Positions 24,475 to 31,444 are shown, counted from the stretch's first letter. The stretch: DNA of 31,444 bases from JBDTZF01 sp040005265 (GCA_040005265.1 JBDTZF010000017.1:1-31444); one strand, 5' to 3'. Notes: generated by a model from the sequence alone, not told the origin. Program-made: numbers and translations.

Positions 24475-24648
24475 ATGGCCCAGGAAATCATCACGCTCGA
24501 ATGCACCGAAGCAAAAGCGCTCGGCAAACCGGTCTCGCGTTACATGTCCAAGCGGAACAAGAAAAGTCCGCGCACGCCTAACCGTCTCGAAAAAAAGAAA
24601 TACAACCCGTTTTTGCGGAAGCACACGCTTCACCGCGAAACCAAATAA
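24475..24648 (+). CDS. rpmG: 50S ribosomal protein L33
   Basis: A 57-residue protein MAQEIITLECTEAKALGKP...SRYMSKRNKKSPRTPNRLEKKKYNPFLRKHTLHRETK, matching bacterial L33, of the type that lacks a full set of zinc cysteines (one Cys). A strong ribosome site AAGGAG (24464-24469) lies 5 nt before the ATG. It is 2 nt downstream of the DksA-like gene and 6 nt upstream of rpsR, so the three form one operon. Confidence 0.95.
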   Translation: MAQEIITLECTEAKALGKPVSRYMSKRNKKSPRTPNRLEKKKYNPFLRKHTLHRETK

Positions 24649-24654
24649 TTATTC

Positions 24655-24894
24655 ATGGAACCTAAAACCGCCAAACGCCGTTCCGCTTTTCGCCGCGCCA
24701 ATCGCACGATGCCGCGGCGCAGGATCGACATCGCCATCGAAGCGATCGATTACAAGAACCCCGATCTGTTGAAAAAATTTGTAACTGAAAGCGGCAAAAT
24801 CCTTCCTCGTCGCGTCACGGGAATGCCCGCGCATCTGCATCGCAGGATCACCCGTGAAATCAAGCGCAGCCGTTCGGCGCTCTTGATGAAATAG
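24655..24894 (+). CDS. rpsR: 30S ribosomal protein S18
   Basis: A 79-residue small-subunit protein that binds 16S rRNA with S6. Family marks are IDYKNPDLLKKFVTESGKILPRRVTGMPAHLHRRITREIKRSRSALLM, covering nearly the whole S18 fold. The gene follows rpmG directly and ends TAG at 24894, one base before a TGTAGCC-type hairpin repeat that could end the operon. The usual partner gene rpsF (S6) is not here. Confidence 0.97.
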   Translation: MEPKTAKRRSAFRRANRTMPRRRIDIAIEAIDYKNPDLLKKFVTESGKILPRRVTGMPAHLHRRITREIKRSRSALLMK

Positions 24895-24895
24895 T

Positions 24896-24938
24896 TGTAG
24901 CCACAGCCCTGTGGGCCGGCCGCAGGCCCGTCTCTACA
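24896..24938. repeat. TGTAGCC...CTACA repeat between rpsR and the RelE-like gene (possible bidirectional terminator)
   Basis: TGTAG at the left and CTACA at the right enclose two small hairpins: CACAG/CTGTG and GGGCC/GGCCC. It fills almost the whole gap between two convergent genes. A terminator role is inferred from position; there is no T-tract. Confidence 0.65.
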
Positions 24939-24939
24939 G

Positions 24940-25302
24940 CTAAACCTTCCGCGTTCGCTCCGCTTCTTCGATCAACTTCCAGAACTCGCGGGTCTGGCCC
25001 AGTTGCGCGTCCTCCGATAGCGGTAGCTTGCTACGGAAAAGAAAATCGCGAAACGTGTTCTTGTGTAGAACACGATGGACCTTGATACCTTCAGCGGTCT
25101 TGGCAAAATAAATCCGGTAATCCTTCGCGCGGTAGCGGTATAATTTTTTTCCCTCGCGCTCGATCACGCCAAAGCGATTGGTATCGAGACGATCGAGGTC
25201 CTCCGGCAAGATATGAAACTCAGCCAGGAGATCGAGCTGCAACGTTTTCGGCAAGGCCGAGAGTTCGGCCGCGCTCAGTTCGTTGAAGATGATTTGAAAC
25301 AT
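24940..25302 (-). CDS. RelE/ParE-like protein, toxin fold, no antitoxin visible
   Basis: A 120-residue protein. The core LYRYRAKDYRIYFAKTAEGIKVHRVLHKNTFRDFLFRSKL has the beta-strand pattern of the RelE/ParE toxin fold (basic residues followed by a final strand). The length is larger than a typical RelE (about 90-100), and the N-terminal (NELSAAELSALPKTLQLDLLAEFHILPEDLD) helices look conserved-protein-like. No antitoxin-like gene is adjacent: upstream is alr, across a palindromic repeat. It may be a domesticated ribosome-linked factor rather than a TA toxin; this is inference. Confidence 0.65.
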   Translation of the reverse strand: MFQIIFNELSAAELSALPKTLQLDLLAEFHILPEDLDRLDTNRFGVIEREGKKLYRYRAKDYRIYFAKTAEGIKVHRVLHKNTFRDFLFRSKLPLSEDAQLGQTREFWKLIEEAERTRKV

Positions 25303-25317
25303 GCGTTGACTAAATAG

Positions 25318-25373
25318 CCCTCACCTCAATTCTCTCCCTGAGGGAGAGGAGGACGCGAAGCGCCAGGTGAGGG
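25318..25373 (-). repeat. CCCTCACC...GGTGAGGG palindromic element (intergenic copy)
   Basis: A 56-nt palindrome with core CTCTCCCTGAGGGAGAG at 25332-25348, whose reverse complement matches the core inside the glucosidase gene (2717-2733). It lies between alr and the RelE-like gene. Confidence 0.85.
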
Positions 25374-25382
25374 TCACCGCCG

Positions 25383-26471
25383 TCACATAAACACGCGCCG
25401 GACACGAGCGCCAATGCGCGTTGTGATTTCCCAGGTAATTGTTTCGGCTTTGCCGGCCAGCTCCTGCGCTGAAACCTCCTCGTCCCCTTGCCGGCCCATT
25501 AACACGACTTCATCACCAACATCAACATCTTTTACTTTCGAGACATCGATCATAATTAAATCCATTGTCACCCGGCCAAGCAACGGGCACCGCTGTCCCC
25601 TGACCAAAACCGCAGCGTCGCGATTTGACAGGTGACGCGGATAACCATCGGCATAACCGCAGGTCAGCGTGGCCACGCGTATTTGTTCCTGCGTGATAAA
25701 CGTCCGGCCATAACTGATCGAGCTTCCCTTGGGCATATCGCGGATAAGACCAATCCGCGTTTTCCAGGTCATCACTGGCCTGAGCAATTTTTGAAATTCC
25801 GGCAACGGCGAAATGCCAAATAGCATGATTCCAGCCCGCACCATTTCGAACGTCGGCTTGTTGAACGCGAGCGTGCCTGCGCTTTGCAATACATGCGCCT
25901 TGTAGTTGCCCGGGACCTCGCCCCGAATTCGCTCTACGATTTTTCGGAAACGCGTCAATTGATCGCGGGTGTATTCAACATCTTCGTTCGAAACCGGCAT
26001 GTGAGTCGAAATGCTGTGGATGTCGATCTTCGGCAAGGCGGCAACGCGCTTGAAGATTTCCAACGCTTCGCTTTCCACCGCTCCCATTCGTCCCATGCCG
26101 GTATCGATCTTGAAATTGACCGAGACTGGACCGATTTGATCGAACGCCTGCGCTTCTTCGAAATTCGAAATGGTTGGGATAAATTTGCGCTCGACGATGA
26201 CCGGTCTCTCCTCGGGTGTGGCCGGGCCAAGAATCACAACCGGGTGCGGAAACGATTCGCGGAGAGCCAACGCCTCTTCCAAATTGGCTACGCCAAATAG
26301 TTGAACGTCCTCCGCAAGCGCCTCCGCTATCCCCATCAAACCGTGTCCGTATGCGTTTGCCTTAACGATGGCGAGCATTTCAGCTGATCCCATCCTCTCG
26401 CGCGTGACCTTGACGTTGTGGCGCAACGCGCCTCGGTCGATCTCAGCCCAACAGCGATAACTCTTATTCAT
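25383..26471 (-). CDS. alr: Alanine racemase
   Basis: PLP enzyme that makes D-alanine for peptidoglycan; 362 residues. The PLP lysine is K37 in AIVKANAYGHG; the catalytic tyrosine is Y273 in TCGYADGYPR. Other marks are FKIDTGMGRMG, STHMPVSNED, RAGIMLFGISP and MDLIMIDVS. The ATG overlaps the tsaB stop (ATGA at 26471-26468), so the gene is translationally coupled as the last of the sppA-to-alr operon. Confidence 0.97.
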   Translation of the reverse strand: MNKSYRCWAEIDRGALRHNVKVTRERMGSAEMLAIVKANAYGHGLMGIAEALAEDVQLFGVANLEEALALRESFPHPVVILGPATPEERPVIVERKFIPTISNFEEAQAFDQIGPVSVNFKIDTGMGRMGAVESEALEIFKRVAALPKIDIHSISTHMPVSNEDVEYTRDQLTRFRKIVERIRGEVPGNYKAHVLQSAGTLAFNKPTFEMVRAGIMLFGISPLPEFQKLLRPVMTWKTRIGLIRDMPKGSSISYGRTFITQEQIRVATLTCGYADGYPRHLSNRDAAVLVRGQRCPLLGRVTMDLIMIDVSKVKDVDVGDEVVLMGRQGDEEVSAQELAGKAETITWEITTRIGARVRRVFM

Positions 26472-27112
26472 TTTGGCGTCGTGATATGCGGCTCGCGCAA
26501 ATACATTGGCTCGAGCGGTGGCAAAGAAAAGCCGTGCTCAGGCTTTTGCGCAAGTCGTGCCAGAATCAGCGCAGCAGGAAAGCGAACTACAGCGCGTTCG
26601 AATTGCGAGAGCATTTCCGAGGCGAAGATTGGCAAATCGGGATCCAGATCGCGGATCCTGTCTTTCACTTCCGTTTCGGCAAAAAGCGTGGGCCCTTCCA
26701 CCAATGCGTTTCCACGAACATGGGCGAAGAAGAAAGAGCTGCGCCGCGCATCGCCGACGACGCAATACTCGTTGCCTTCCATCGCGCAGATCGATGGATA
26801 ACCGATCAAGTTAATGGAGGGACGACCTCCGTGTCGTCCCAACTCCAGGGACGGGACAGAGCCCGTCCCTCCACCAAGGGATAAACCGATCGCCGTTGAA
26901 ATGGCAATCCGCGTTCCCGCGTACGAACCGGGGCCAAGTCCCACTACGATTACGTCGGGCGCACCGAATTTTTTGGCGACAGTGTCGATGCTCTCGAAGA
27001 AAGCAGCGGAATTTTTGCGATCGTTTGGCCATTCCCGCGAAATCTCGGTATCGCCATCCAACCAGGCCACGCTGCCGCGCGCGGTGGAGAGTTCGAGCGC
27101 CAGCGTCTTCAT
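26468..27112 (-). CDS. tsaB: tRNA threonylcarbamoyladenosine biosynthesis protein TsaB
   Basis: Partner of TsaD and TsaE in making t6A37 on ANN-decoding tRNAs. 214 residues; it opens MKTLALELSTARGSVAWLDGD and has the family segment VGLGPGSYAGTRIAISTAIGLSLG. Residues about 80-100 (GGTGSVPSLELGRHGGRPS) are encoded by a palindromic repeat element (26815-26873), inserted just after the GLSLG helix where relatives go straight to a strand and then the conserved SLE/SIxAM segment. Downstream marks (YPSICAMEG, VVGDARRSSFFFA) are intact. It is coupled by ATGA overlaps to tsaE upstream and alr downstream. Confidence 0.93.
   Translation of the reverse strand: MKTLALELSTARGSVAWLDGDTEISREWPNDRKNSAAFFESIDTVAKKFGAPDVIVVGLGPGSYAGTRIAISTAIGLSLGGGTGSVPSLELGRHGGRPSINLIGYPSICAMEGNEYCVVGDARRSSFFFAHVRGNALVEGPTLFAETEVKDRIRDLDPDLPIFASEMLSQFERAVVRFPAALILARLAQKPEHGFSLPPLEPMYLREPHITTPK
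26815..26873 (-). repeat. TGGAGGG-family palindromic element inside tsaB (59 nt)
   Basis: Outer ends TGGAGGGACG and CGTCCCTCCA. It contains two hairpins: GGGACGAC/GTCGTCCC and GGGACGGG/CCCGTCCC. The block 26815-26839 is the exact reverse complement of 13145-13169 in mfd. Read on the coding strand it gives GGTGSVPSLELGRHGGRPS. Confidence 0.92.
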
Positions 27113-27522
27113 TTTATCGTGATTGCCCGTGTGTTTTCCGACTTTATCTCGAACTCAATCCAGCGGGCCTGTTCTGGAATCAAATCAGAAAAACGGTCCG
27201 CCCATTCGATAATCGAAATGCCGTCACCAAAAAAATAGTCGTCGAGGCCGAGACGAATAGCAGCTTGTCGGTCCTCAACCCGGAAAAAGTCGAAATGATA
27301 AATCGGCAATCGTTCGCCTGGATATTCATGAATGATCGTAAATGTGGGACTTGCCACCGTTGTATTGCTTCCGAGCCCTGCAACCAGACCTTTGACAAAC
27401 TGAGTCTTGCCGGCACCGAGGTCGCCTTTCAGGGCAAGCACCGCGCCTGGTTTGATTTCTGCAGCCAGACGCCGGGCGAATTCCGCTGTCTCTGCCGGGC
27501 TATTGGAAATGAACGTAGCCAC
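27109..27522 (-). CDS. tsaE: tRNA threonylcarbamoyladenosine biosynthesis ATPase TsaE
   Basis: ATPase needed for the t6A cycle. From GTG at 27522 the protein is 137 residues, the usual size, starting VATFISNSPAETAEFA. Walker A is GDLGAGKT (residues 33-40), followed by VASPTFTIIHEY, YHFDFFRVED and ISIIEWADRF. An ATG at 27660 is in frame but would add 46 residues read out of frame across the thiL 3' end, so it is rejected. The chosen start overlaps thiL by 23 nt. The stop overlaps the tsaB start (ATGA). Confidence 0.88.
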   Translation of the reverse strand: MATFISNSPAETAEFARRLAAEIKPGAVLALKGDLGAGKTQFVKGLVAGLGSNTTVASPTFTIIHEYPGERLPIYHFDFFRVEDRQAAIRLGLDDYFFGDGISIIEWADRFSDLIPEQARWIEFEIKSENTRAITIK

Positions 27523-28420
27523 TTCGGAGAAGTTGATGGTTGATGCTTGAGAGTCGAGAGAACGAGCCGATAGGCGTGAGCGGAAGTTTCGGGAATTTCT
27601 TGCGCCAGCTTTTTTGCAGACGGTCGCAATCCCGTGACGAGATGGCGAAGAGGAGTTCAAAGTCTTCGCCGCCGGAAATGGCGTCGTCGCTCGTCACGCC
27701 GCGATTGAGAGGCAGACAATCGATCTCGATGTTGAAACCAACTTTGCTCGCCGCGGCGAGGCGCGGAAGATCCGCGCCAAGGCCATCGCTCAAATCCATC
27801 ATGGCGTGGATTGAAAAGTTTTTGGTGAGCCACCGCGCTTCTTCAATGCGTGGGACAAATCGCAAATGTTTTCCCTTAATCGTGCCGCCGAGCCGGCCGG
27901 TAACGAAAAGCTCATCACCGGGTTTGCCGCCGCGGCGCGATACCCACCGGTCTTTCTCCACGAAACCGGCGACGCTCACTGAAATCGCAGCCGGACCAGA
28001 CGTGCCGCTCATCTCCCCACCCACGATGCTGACATCAAAGCGCGCCGCAGCGCGGATCAATCCGCGATAGAGTTTCGTTACCCAATCGCTGGTCGTTTGT
28101 CTGGAAACGATAAGAGTAATCAATGCAAATTCCGGAACGGCTGAAGTGGCGGCAAAATCGCTCAGCGGACGCATCATCGCTTTCCATCCAACTTGGTCTG
28201 GCCTGGCTTTCGGCAAAAAGTGGACGCCTTGGACGATGCAATCAGTTTTGAGTACAAGCAGGTTGGCTCGGGAAGGCAGTTGCACCAGCGCGCAATCGTC
28301 CCCTGCTTGCACCACTACCGATTTTGCCCGCGGCAGGCGCGGCAACAGTTGAGCGAGCATCCGATCTTCGCCCAGTTCGCGGAGACGAATCCGTCCGCCA
28401 ACGGACCCCTTCAATTTCAT
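27500..28420 (-). CDS. thiL: Thiamine-monophosphate kinase
   Basis: Makes thiamine diphosphate from thiamine monophosphate; 306 residues. ATG at 28420 is chosen because it overlaps the upstream CPBP gene stop (ATGA) and gives the family start (LRELGEDRMLAQLLPRL). Marks are VVQAGDDCALV, LVLKTDCIVQGVHF, MMDLSDGLGADLPRLA and AISGGEDFELLFAI. The mid-segment reads VGGEMSGTSGP where many ThiL have GGDTT. The last 20 residues (SRLSSINHQLLRSGYVHFQ) are partly encoded by a heptamer array, so the native C-terminus is probably altered or extended. Confidence 0.93.
   Translation of the reverse strand: MKLKGSVGGRIRLRELGEDRMLAQLLPRLPRAKSVVVQAGDDCALVQLPSRANLLVLKTDCIVQGVHFLPKARPDQVGWKAMMRPLSDFAATSAVPEFALITLIVSRQTTSDWVTKLYRGLIRAAARFDVSIVGGEMSGTSGPAAISVSVAGFVEKDRWVSRRGGKPGDELFVTGRLGGTIKGKHLRFVPRIEEARWLTKNFSIHAMMDLSDGLGADLPRLAAASKVGFNIEIDCLPLNRGVTSDDAISGGEDFELLFAISSRDCDRLQKSWRKKFPKLPLTPIGSFSRLSSINHQLLRSGYVHFQ
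27533..27560 (-). repeat. Heptamer array at the thiL 3' end (4 x TTGANNG on plus strand)
   Basis: Four consecutive units on the plus strand: TTGATGG, TTGATGC, TTGAGAG, TCGAGAG. On the coding strand this is CTCTCGA, CTCTCAA, GCATCAA, CCATCAA, the same TCAANNN unit type as in pdxA. It lies just upstream of the tsaE start. Confidence 0.75.
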
Positions 28421-29226
28421 TGCGAGAGGAACTCGGGAAAGGCGAGAGCGGTAAGCGAGAGCGCGTTGAACAGGGAATGCATCGTCATTGAAACGAGAAT
28501 GGAACCGCTCCATTCGAAGGCAACGGTGAGACAGATGCCGAAAACGAAAAGCGGCGCAAAGGATGGCAAATGCGTATGGACCGCGGCAAACAGAAGCGAA
28601 TTAAAGGCAACTCCGAAAAAGCGCCCAAAATATCGCCGGAGGACGCTGTAGAGAAAAAATCGAAAGAGAAATTCTTCCAGCACCGGCGCGATCGCGACCG
28701 CGAAGACAATGATCATGACTCTCTGTCCGATCGTGTCCGACGAGCCGAAAAGCTCGACGATGCTCTGCTTGCTCGAGCCGCCGCCGATAATATTTTGCGA
28801 AATCATTTCAGACACGGCAATCAAAGGATAGGCGGCGATCAACAAAATTATCCCGGTGCTGATCGCGCGAAGAAAGCTGATCTTCGAAAATCCGGCGAGG
28901 GCGTTGAGATCGAAACCGCGAAAGGTTAAAAGAGCGACGATAAACAGCACAATGGCAAGCGTGACCAGGAGCGTTTCCAGAAGAACTCGCGTATCCACTG
29001 CGGCCGGTTGACCGGAAGTCGCCCCGAGGACTCCGAGCAGAAAAATGAAAACCAGGAAGCCCGCAACCAACGCCTCCGGCAACCCGAGCATCCTGCCCGG
29101 TTCGGCGTCAGTCGTTACGCGCGCACTAATCTGGCGGCTCAACGCCACATAGACGTAAATAGCGATGATGAGAACAACGACGTTTGTCACGCCCCCGATC
29201 GTTGTTAAGAGGCCGTCGGGTGACAT
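28417..29226 (-). CDS. CPBP (CAAX/Abi) family intramembrane metalloprotease
   Basis: A 269-residue protein with about eight transmembrane helices. The catalytic motif EEFLFRFFLYSVLRRYFG (EExxxR) is followed by LLFAAVHTHLP (FxxxH type) and a third region (VSMTMHSLFNAL, HxxxN) typical of Rce1-like glutamic/metal proteases. Bacterial members often process membrane peptides or act in immunity; the substrate is unknown here. It lies 12 bp after sppA and overlaps thiL, so it is a cotranscribed partner of another membrane protease. Confidence 0.9.
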   Translation of the reverse strand: MSPDGLLTTIGGVTNVVVLIIAIYVYVALSRQISARVTTDAEPGRMLGLPEALVAGFLVFIFLLGVLGATSGQPAAVDTRVLLETLLVTLAIVLFIVALLTFRGFDLNALAGFSKISFLRAISTGIILLIAAYPLIAVSEMISQNIIGGGSSKQSIVELFGSSDTIGQRVMIIVFAVAIAPVLEEFLFRFFLYSVLRRYFGRFFGVAFNSLLFAAVHTHLPSFAPLFVFGICLTVAFEWSGSILVSMTMHSLFNALSLTALAFPEFLSQ

Positions 29227-29238
29227 GCGTCCCGGAGC

Positions 29239-30240
29239 CTATGGAGCGTAATAGCTCGGCAGAAAATAGGCGCGCCCGGATTCGAGCTGCGAAAATAGTT
29301 GCCTCGGAAGCTGGATCTCAATCTTGGAATCGGCCCGGCTAAACATTCGAAAAAGATTACTCAAGCTGAACGGAGGAGCGTACTTCACTACCTTCGCGTC
29401 CGGCGCATTAGCGAGCTGCTTCGCTTTGTCGAATGCATCCTCGATCTGACCGAGGCCATCGATCAGTTTGTTGTCGTAGGCATCTTTTCCCGAGAGAATT
29501 CGCCCATCGGCGATCGTGTTGCGCAATGCGTCTGCGGAAAGATTTCGCTCCTTGGCCACAATGCCGAGAAACTTGTCGTATGTTTTCATGACGAAACTTT
29601 GGACAAGCTCGCGTTCCTCGGGCGTGATCGGCCGCGCGCCGTTCAGCATGTCCTTGAACTTGCCGCTCTTAAAAACGACTGCAGCGAGCCCAACTTTGTT
29701 AAATAACTGCTCGTAATTCAACGTCTGTATGATGACTCCGATGCTGCCGGTGATGGTCGTATCGTTCGCCATCAAAAACTTTCCGCCGCAGGAAACATAG
29801 TAGCCGCCCGAAGCGGCCAGCGACCCCATATAAATGACAACAGGTTTTTTTGCCCTGGTCTGGACCACGGCGTTATAAATCTGGTCGGACGCAGTGACTT
29901 CTCCGCCCGGGGAATCAATCTCCAGCACGACGGCTTTCACCCGATGATCCTCGCGCGCCTGCTGCAAGGCCCCGCGCAAGTCGTCTACCATCGAGTCACG
30001 TGCGGTGCCTGGTATCGACGCGCTGATCAAGCCACGAAGCGTGATTTGCACGATTTTGTCTCCCCCGCCGTGGCCTCGCTGGACCAGAACCTCTTGAAAA
30101 CGGGGCATCGGCTCGATGTCCCCCCCAATGGATCCCATCCGATGAAATGCCGTCATCACCAGCATCAAATTAACGAACATGCTCGCGCAAAGTGCCACGA
30201 ACAAAAAAATACTTAAACAACCCAGCCGACGATCTGCCAT
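29239..30240 (-). CDS. sppA: Signal peptide peptidase SppA (short form)
   Basis: Membrane-anchored serine protease that degrades leftover signal peptides. From ATG at 30240 it is 333 residues; an in-frame GTG at 30291 would add 17 residues, but MADRRLGCLSIFLFVALCA is a good anchor start. Catalytic Ser144 is in GSLAASGGYYVS and Lys196 in KSGKFKDM, a spacing of 52 as in the Bacillus enzyme (Ser147/Lys199). Other marks are LEIDSPGGEVTASDQIY and TGSIGVIIQ. One protease domain is present, as in the short SppA forms. It heads the operon ending at alr. The first amino acids after the anchor carry a Gly-rich linker (RGHGGGDK). Confidence 0.93.
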   Translation of the reverse strand: MADRRLGCLSIFLFVALCASMFVNLMLVMTAFHRMGSIGGDIEPMPRFQEVLVQRGHGGGDKIVQITLRGLISASIPGTARDSMVDDLRGALQQAREDHRVKAVVLEIDSPGGEVTASDQIYNAVVQTRAKKPVVIYMGSLAASGGYYVSCGGKFLMANDTTITGSIGVIIQTLNYEQLFNKVGLAAVVFKSGKFKDMLNGARPITPEERELVQSFVMKTYDKFLGIVAKERNLSADALRNTIADGRILSGKDAYDNKLIDGLGQIEDAFDKAKQLANAPDAKVVKYAPPFSLSNLFRMFSRADSKIEIQLPRQLFSQLESGRAYFLPSYYAP

Positions 30241-30779
30241 GACAACGTGAAACTGCCGGAGAATCCAACTGCACACAAGCGGTTTCCGCACATGGCCGAT
30301 GCCGATCGTTTGAAGTGGCGATCCCCGGCGGTTAAAGGCGTTAGTTCGCTTCCCACAAGGCTGAAAGGGGTCTCACCCGCGAAGTAGATTTTATGGGGGA
30401 AGTGCAGGGAATAAGGGCTGGCCTGGAAGCTGCTCAAACCAGGTCGAAACGGTTTATGAACAGCGGCAATCTTTTAATGGGCCAGTCAGCGTCGCGTCCC
30501 ACGCGGAAGTCGAAAATGAGACGAAAAACCCGTGGCCGTCCGCGAAAAAGCGGAGCCTCGGACCACACCGGCGATCCCGAACTCGCCGCCCCTGGCAGCC
30601 TGACCCGCACCAAAGCATTGCTGCTTGCCGCTCTCCGCGTCTGGGAATTGAAACACCGGATCGGCGATTAAACCGCGTCTCGGTTTTCAGAGCTTCTATC
30701 GTCAAAATTAGGCCGAGTTACGCCTAATCTCGGGCCGCGCTTTTCTTCCCCGGGAAACACAGTAATATCCTGCCCAACT
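30241..30779. other. Gene-poor stretch between sppA and tRNA-Arg
   Basis: It holds the likely promoter region of the sppA operon (minus strand) and one weak small open frame (30456-30671). Near 30705-30726 there is a 7-bp inverted repeat ATTAGGC...GCCTAAT with an 8-nt loop about 50 bp before the tRNA. No riboswitch motif is recognised. Confidence 0.5.
30456..30671 (+). CDS. Possible small basic protein with AT-hook-like motif (uncertain)
   Basis: About 71 residues from MNSGNLLMGQSASRP to RVWELKHRIGD. It contains TRGRPRKSG, a GRP-core AT-hook-like sequence, and a C-terminal helix (TRTKALLLAALRVWELKH). The reading frame can start higher (30393). There is no clear ribosome site. It may be a real nucleoid-binding peptide or random; confidence is low. 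Confidence 0.3.
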   Translation: MNSGNLLMGQSASRPTRKSKMRRKTRGRPRKSGASDHTGDPELAAPGSLTRTKALLLAALRVWELKHRIGD

Positions 30780-30853
30780 GCGCCCGTAGCTCAGCCGGAT
30801 AGAGCAACGGATTTCTAATCCGTCGGTCGGGTGTTCGAGTCACCCCGGGCGCG
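30780..30853 (+). tRNA. tRNA-Arg (anticodon TCT)
   Basis: Acceptor stem GCGCCCG (30780-30786) pairs with CGGGCGC (30846-30852), with discriminator G. D arm GCTC/GAGC. Anticodon stem ACGGA/TCCGT encloses the loop TTTCTAA, anticodon TCT at 30814-30816. T arm GGGTG-TTCGAGT-CACCC. The 3' CCA is not encoded. It reads AGA codons. Confidence 0.97.
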
Positions 30854-31233
30854 CTCCTCTGAAAATCGATTTTTCATAGGTAAATTGCGTGCATTTGTGC
30901 GTTTTGGAGTCTGACTCATTCCGACATTAGAAAGCTCATTCTAACGCATTTTTCCTTTTAGGAGTTTGGCGCAATGCAGGGGTTCCTCAACTGGCAACAA
31001 AACGCCAAGGACGTGTCTTGCGTTCTTGGTGGTCTTTTCTTCGTATCCGGGCACTGCGAGTGTCCTGTATTCGCTAGTGCCATTTTTCGAAAAGGCTTGT
31101 AATCGTCACCTGGGATTTGATAACGCTGGTTTTTCCTAGGACTGGAAGGATTGATCGCCGAGGGGGTCTAACAATACCGATGGCGCCTCGATAGTCTTTT
31201 AGTTTCAGCCGAAATACAATCCAGAGATTGATC
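30854..31233. other. Non-coding stretch between tRNA-Arg and the last gene
   Basis: No credible open frame. It contains a hairpin at 31005-31029 (CCAAGGACG and CGTTCTTGG with one G-U pair), and probably a promoter for the gene at 31234 that I cannot place with confidence. Confidence 0.5.
31005..31029. repeat. CCAAGGACG hairpin, probable dispersed repeat
   Basis: Nine-base-pair stem CCAAGGACG/CGTTCTTGG with a 7-nt loop, in a context (AACGCCAAGGACG ... CTTGCGTTCTTGGTGG) typical of dispersed repeats. No second copy was found in this window. Confidence 0.4.
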
Positions 31234-31444
31234 ATGAAAAAAGAGCCCGCCTCTAAGTCTGCCTTCTTCACTCCCCGCGTCGTTATCAGTCTTGCCTTTT
31301 GCGCGATCGGCGTCCTCGTGTCGCTGCTTGCTTTTTCCCTTTACCCGGGCGGCTACGCCTTTGCCCGCGTCCCTGTTACGGAGAATCCCGACGCTTCAAA
31401 CAATCACGGTATCGCGATGAGTGGCATCGGGTTTCGCACTACAA
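31234..31444 (+). CDS. N-terminus of a membrane-anchored or secreted protein (3' truncated by window)
   Basis: 70 residues are visible, MKKEPASKSAFFTPRVVISLAFCAIG..., with one hydrophobic segment (about residues 15-36) that could be a signal peptide or anchor, followed by PGGYAFARVPVTENPDASNNHGIAMSG. This opening is typical of large Verrucomicrobia secreted proteins, but the functional part lies beyond the window. Product unknown. Confidence 0.7.
   Translation, partial: MKKEPASKSAFFTPRVVISLAFCAIGVLVSLLAFSLYPGGYAFARVPVTENPDASNNHGIAMSGIGFRTT

Noticed and set aside
24940..25302. Complete toxin-antitoxin module
   Set aside because: No antitoxin-like open frame is found on either side; only the toxin-like fold is visible.
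25318..25373. Rho-independent terminator between alr and the RelE-like gene
   Set aside because: The hairpin is strong, but no T-run follows on either strand and an inverted copy lies inside a coding gene, so it is better described as a dispersed repeat.
27523..27660. Upstream ATG start for tsaE at 27660
   Set aside because: It would read 46 residues out of frame through thiL and its heptamer array, giving a protein longer than the family.
30780..30853. tRNA-Arg as an integration site for a mobile island
   Set aside because: No integrase, direct repeat of the tRNA 3' end or foreign cargo is visible next to it.

Overview
The window reads as a chromosomal segment of a Gram-negative-type bacterium, most likely a soil Verrucomicrobium (Spartobacteria/Chthoniobacterales-like). 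This rests on gene content, on the style of the secreted proteins and on the many short palindromic repeats; it is inference, since no 16S rRNA is present. The DNA is moderately GC-rich and densely coded. I see no prophage, integrase, transposase, CRISPR array or rRNA.

Layout. 1-4453: the 3' part of an alpha-glucan phosphorylase gene, then a GH63-like glucosidase (alpha-glucan metabolism). 4579-6501: a secreted modular protein with fibronectin-like repeats and a calcium-binding DTDGDG segment. 6547-9925: a small conserved protein, a single-domain response regulator, a secreted protein with a degenerate peptidase-like motif, a zinc-ribbon membrane protein and an FmdB-type zinc ribbon. 10110-12238: an L,D-transpeptidase lipoprotein, type Ib DAHP synthase (aroF) and a small ABM-like protein. 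12315-17622: mfd, a SurA-like foldase translationally coupled to it, and pdxA. 17772-23672: a DUF2238 membrane protein coupled to an ABC-2 permease, a convergent MacA/MacB-type efflux operon with a rhodanese, and a second ABC-2 permease. 23813-24894: an atypical DksA/TraR-family protein followed by rpmG (L33) and rpsR (S18). 24940-30240 (minus strand): a tightly coupled operon sppA - CPBP protease - thiL - tsaE - tsaB - alr with a RelE-like gene downstream. 30780-30853: tRNA-Arg(TCT). 31234-end: the start of a membrane-anchored or secreted protein.

The most striking signal is several families of short palindromic or heptameric repeats that lie not only between genes but inside conserved housekeeping genes, keeping their reading frames open. 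A 49-59 nt element with TGGAGGG/CCTCCA ends sits in mfd and tsaB, shares a 25-nt identical block, and is read in different frames in the two genes. The glucosidase gene carries three repeat insertions of different families. pdxA carries a 23-nt palindrome and a five-unit heptamer array. The thiL 3' end carries a related heptamer array, and the aroF stop codon lies within a TGTAGCC-type repeat. This resembles in principle the palindromic elements inserted in Rickettsia genes (RPEs), but the sequences here are different. It is the best candidate for an under-described phenomenon in this window. I found no obvious new defence or biosynthetic system.
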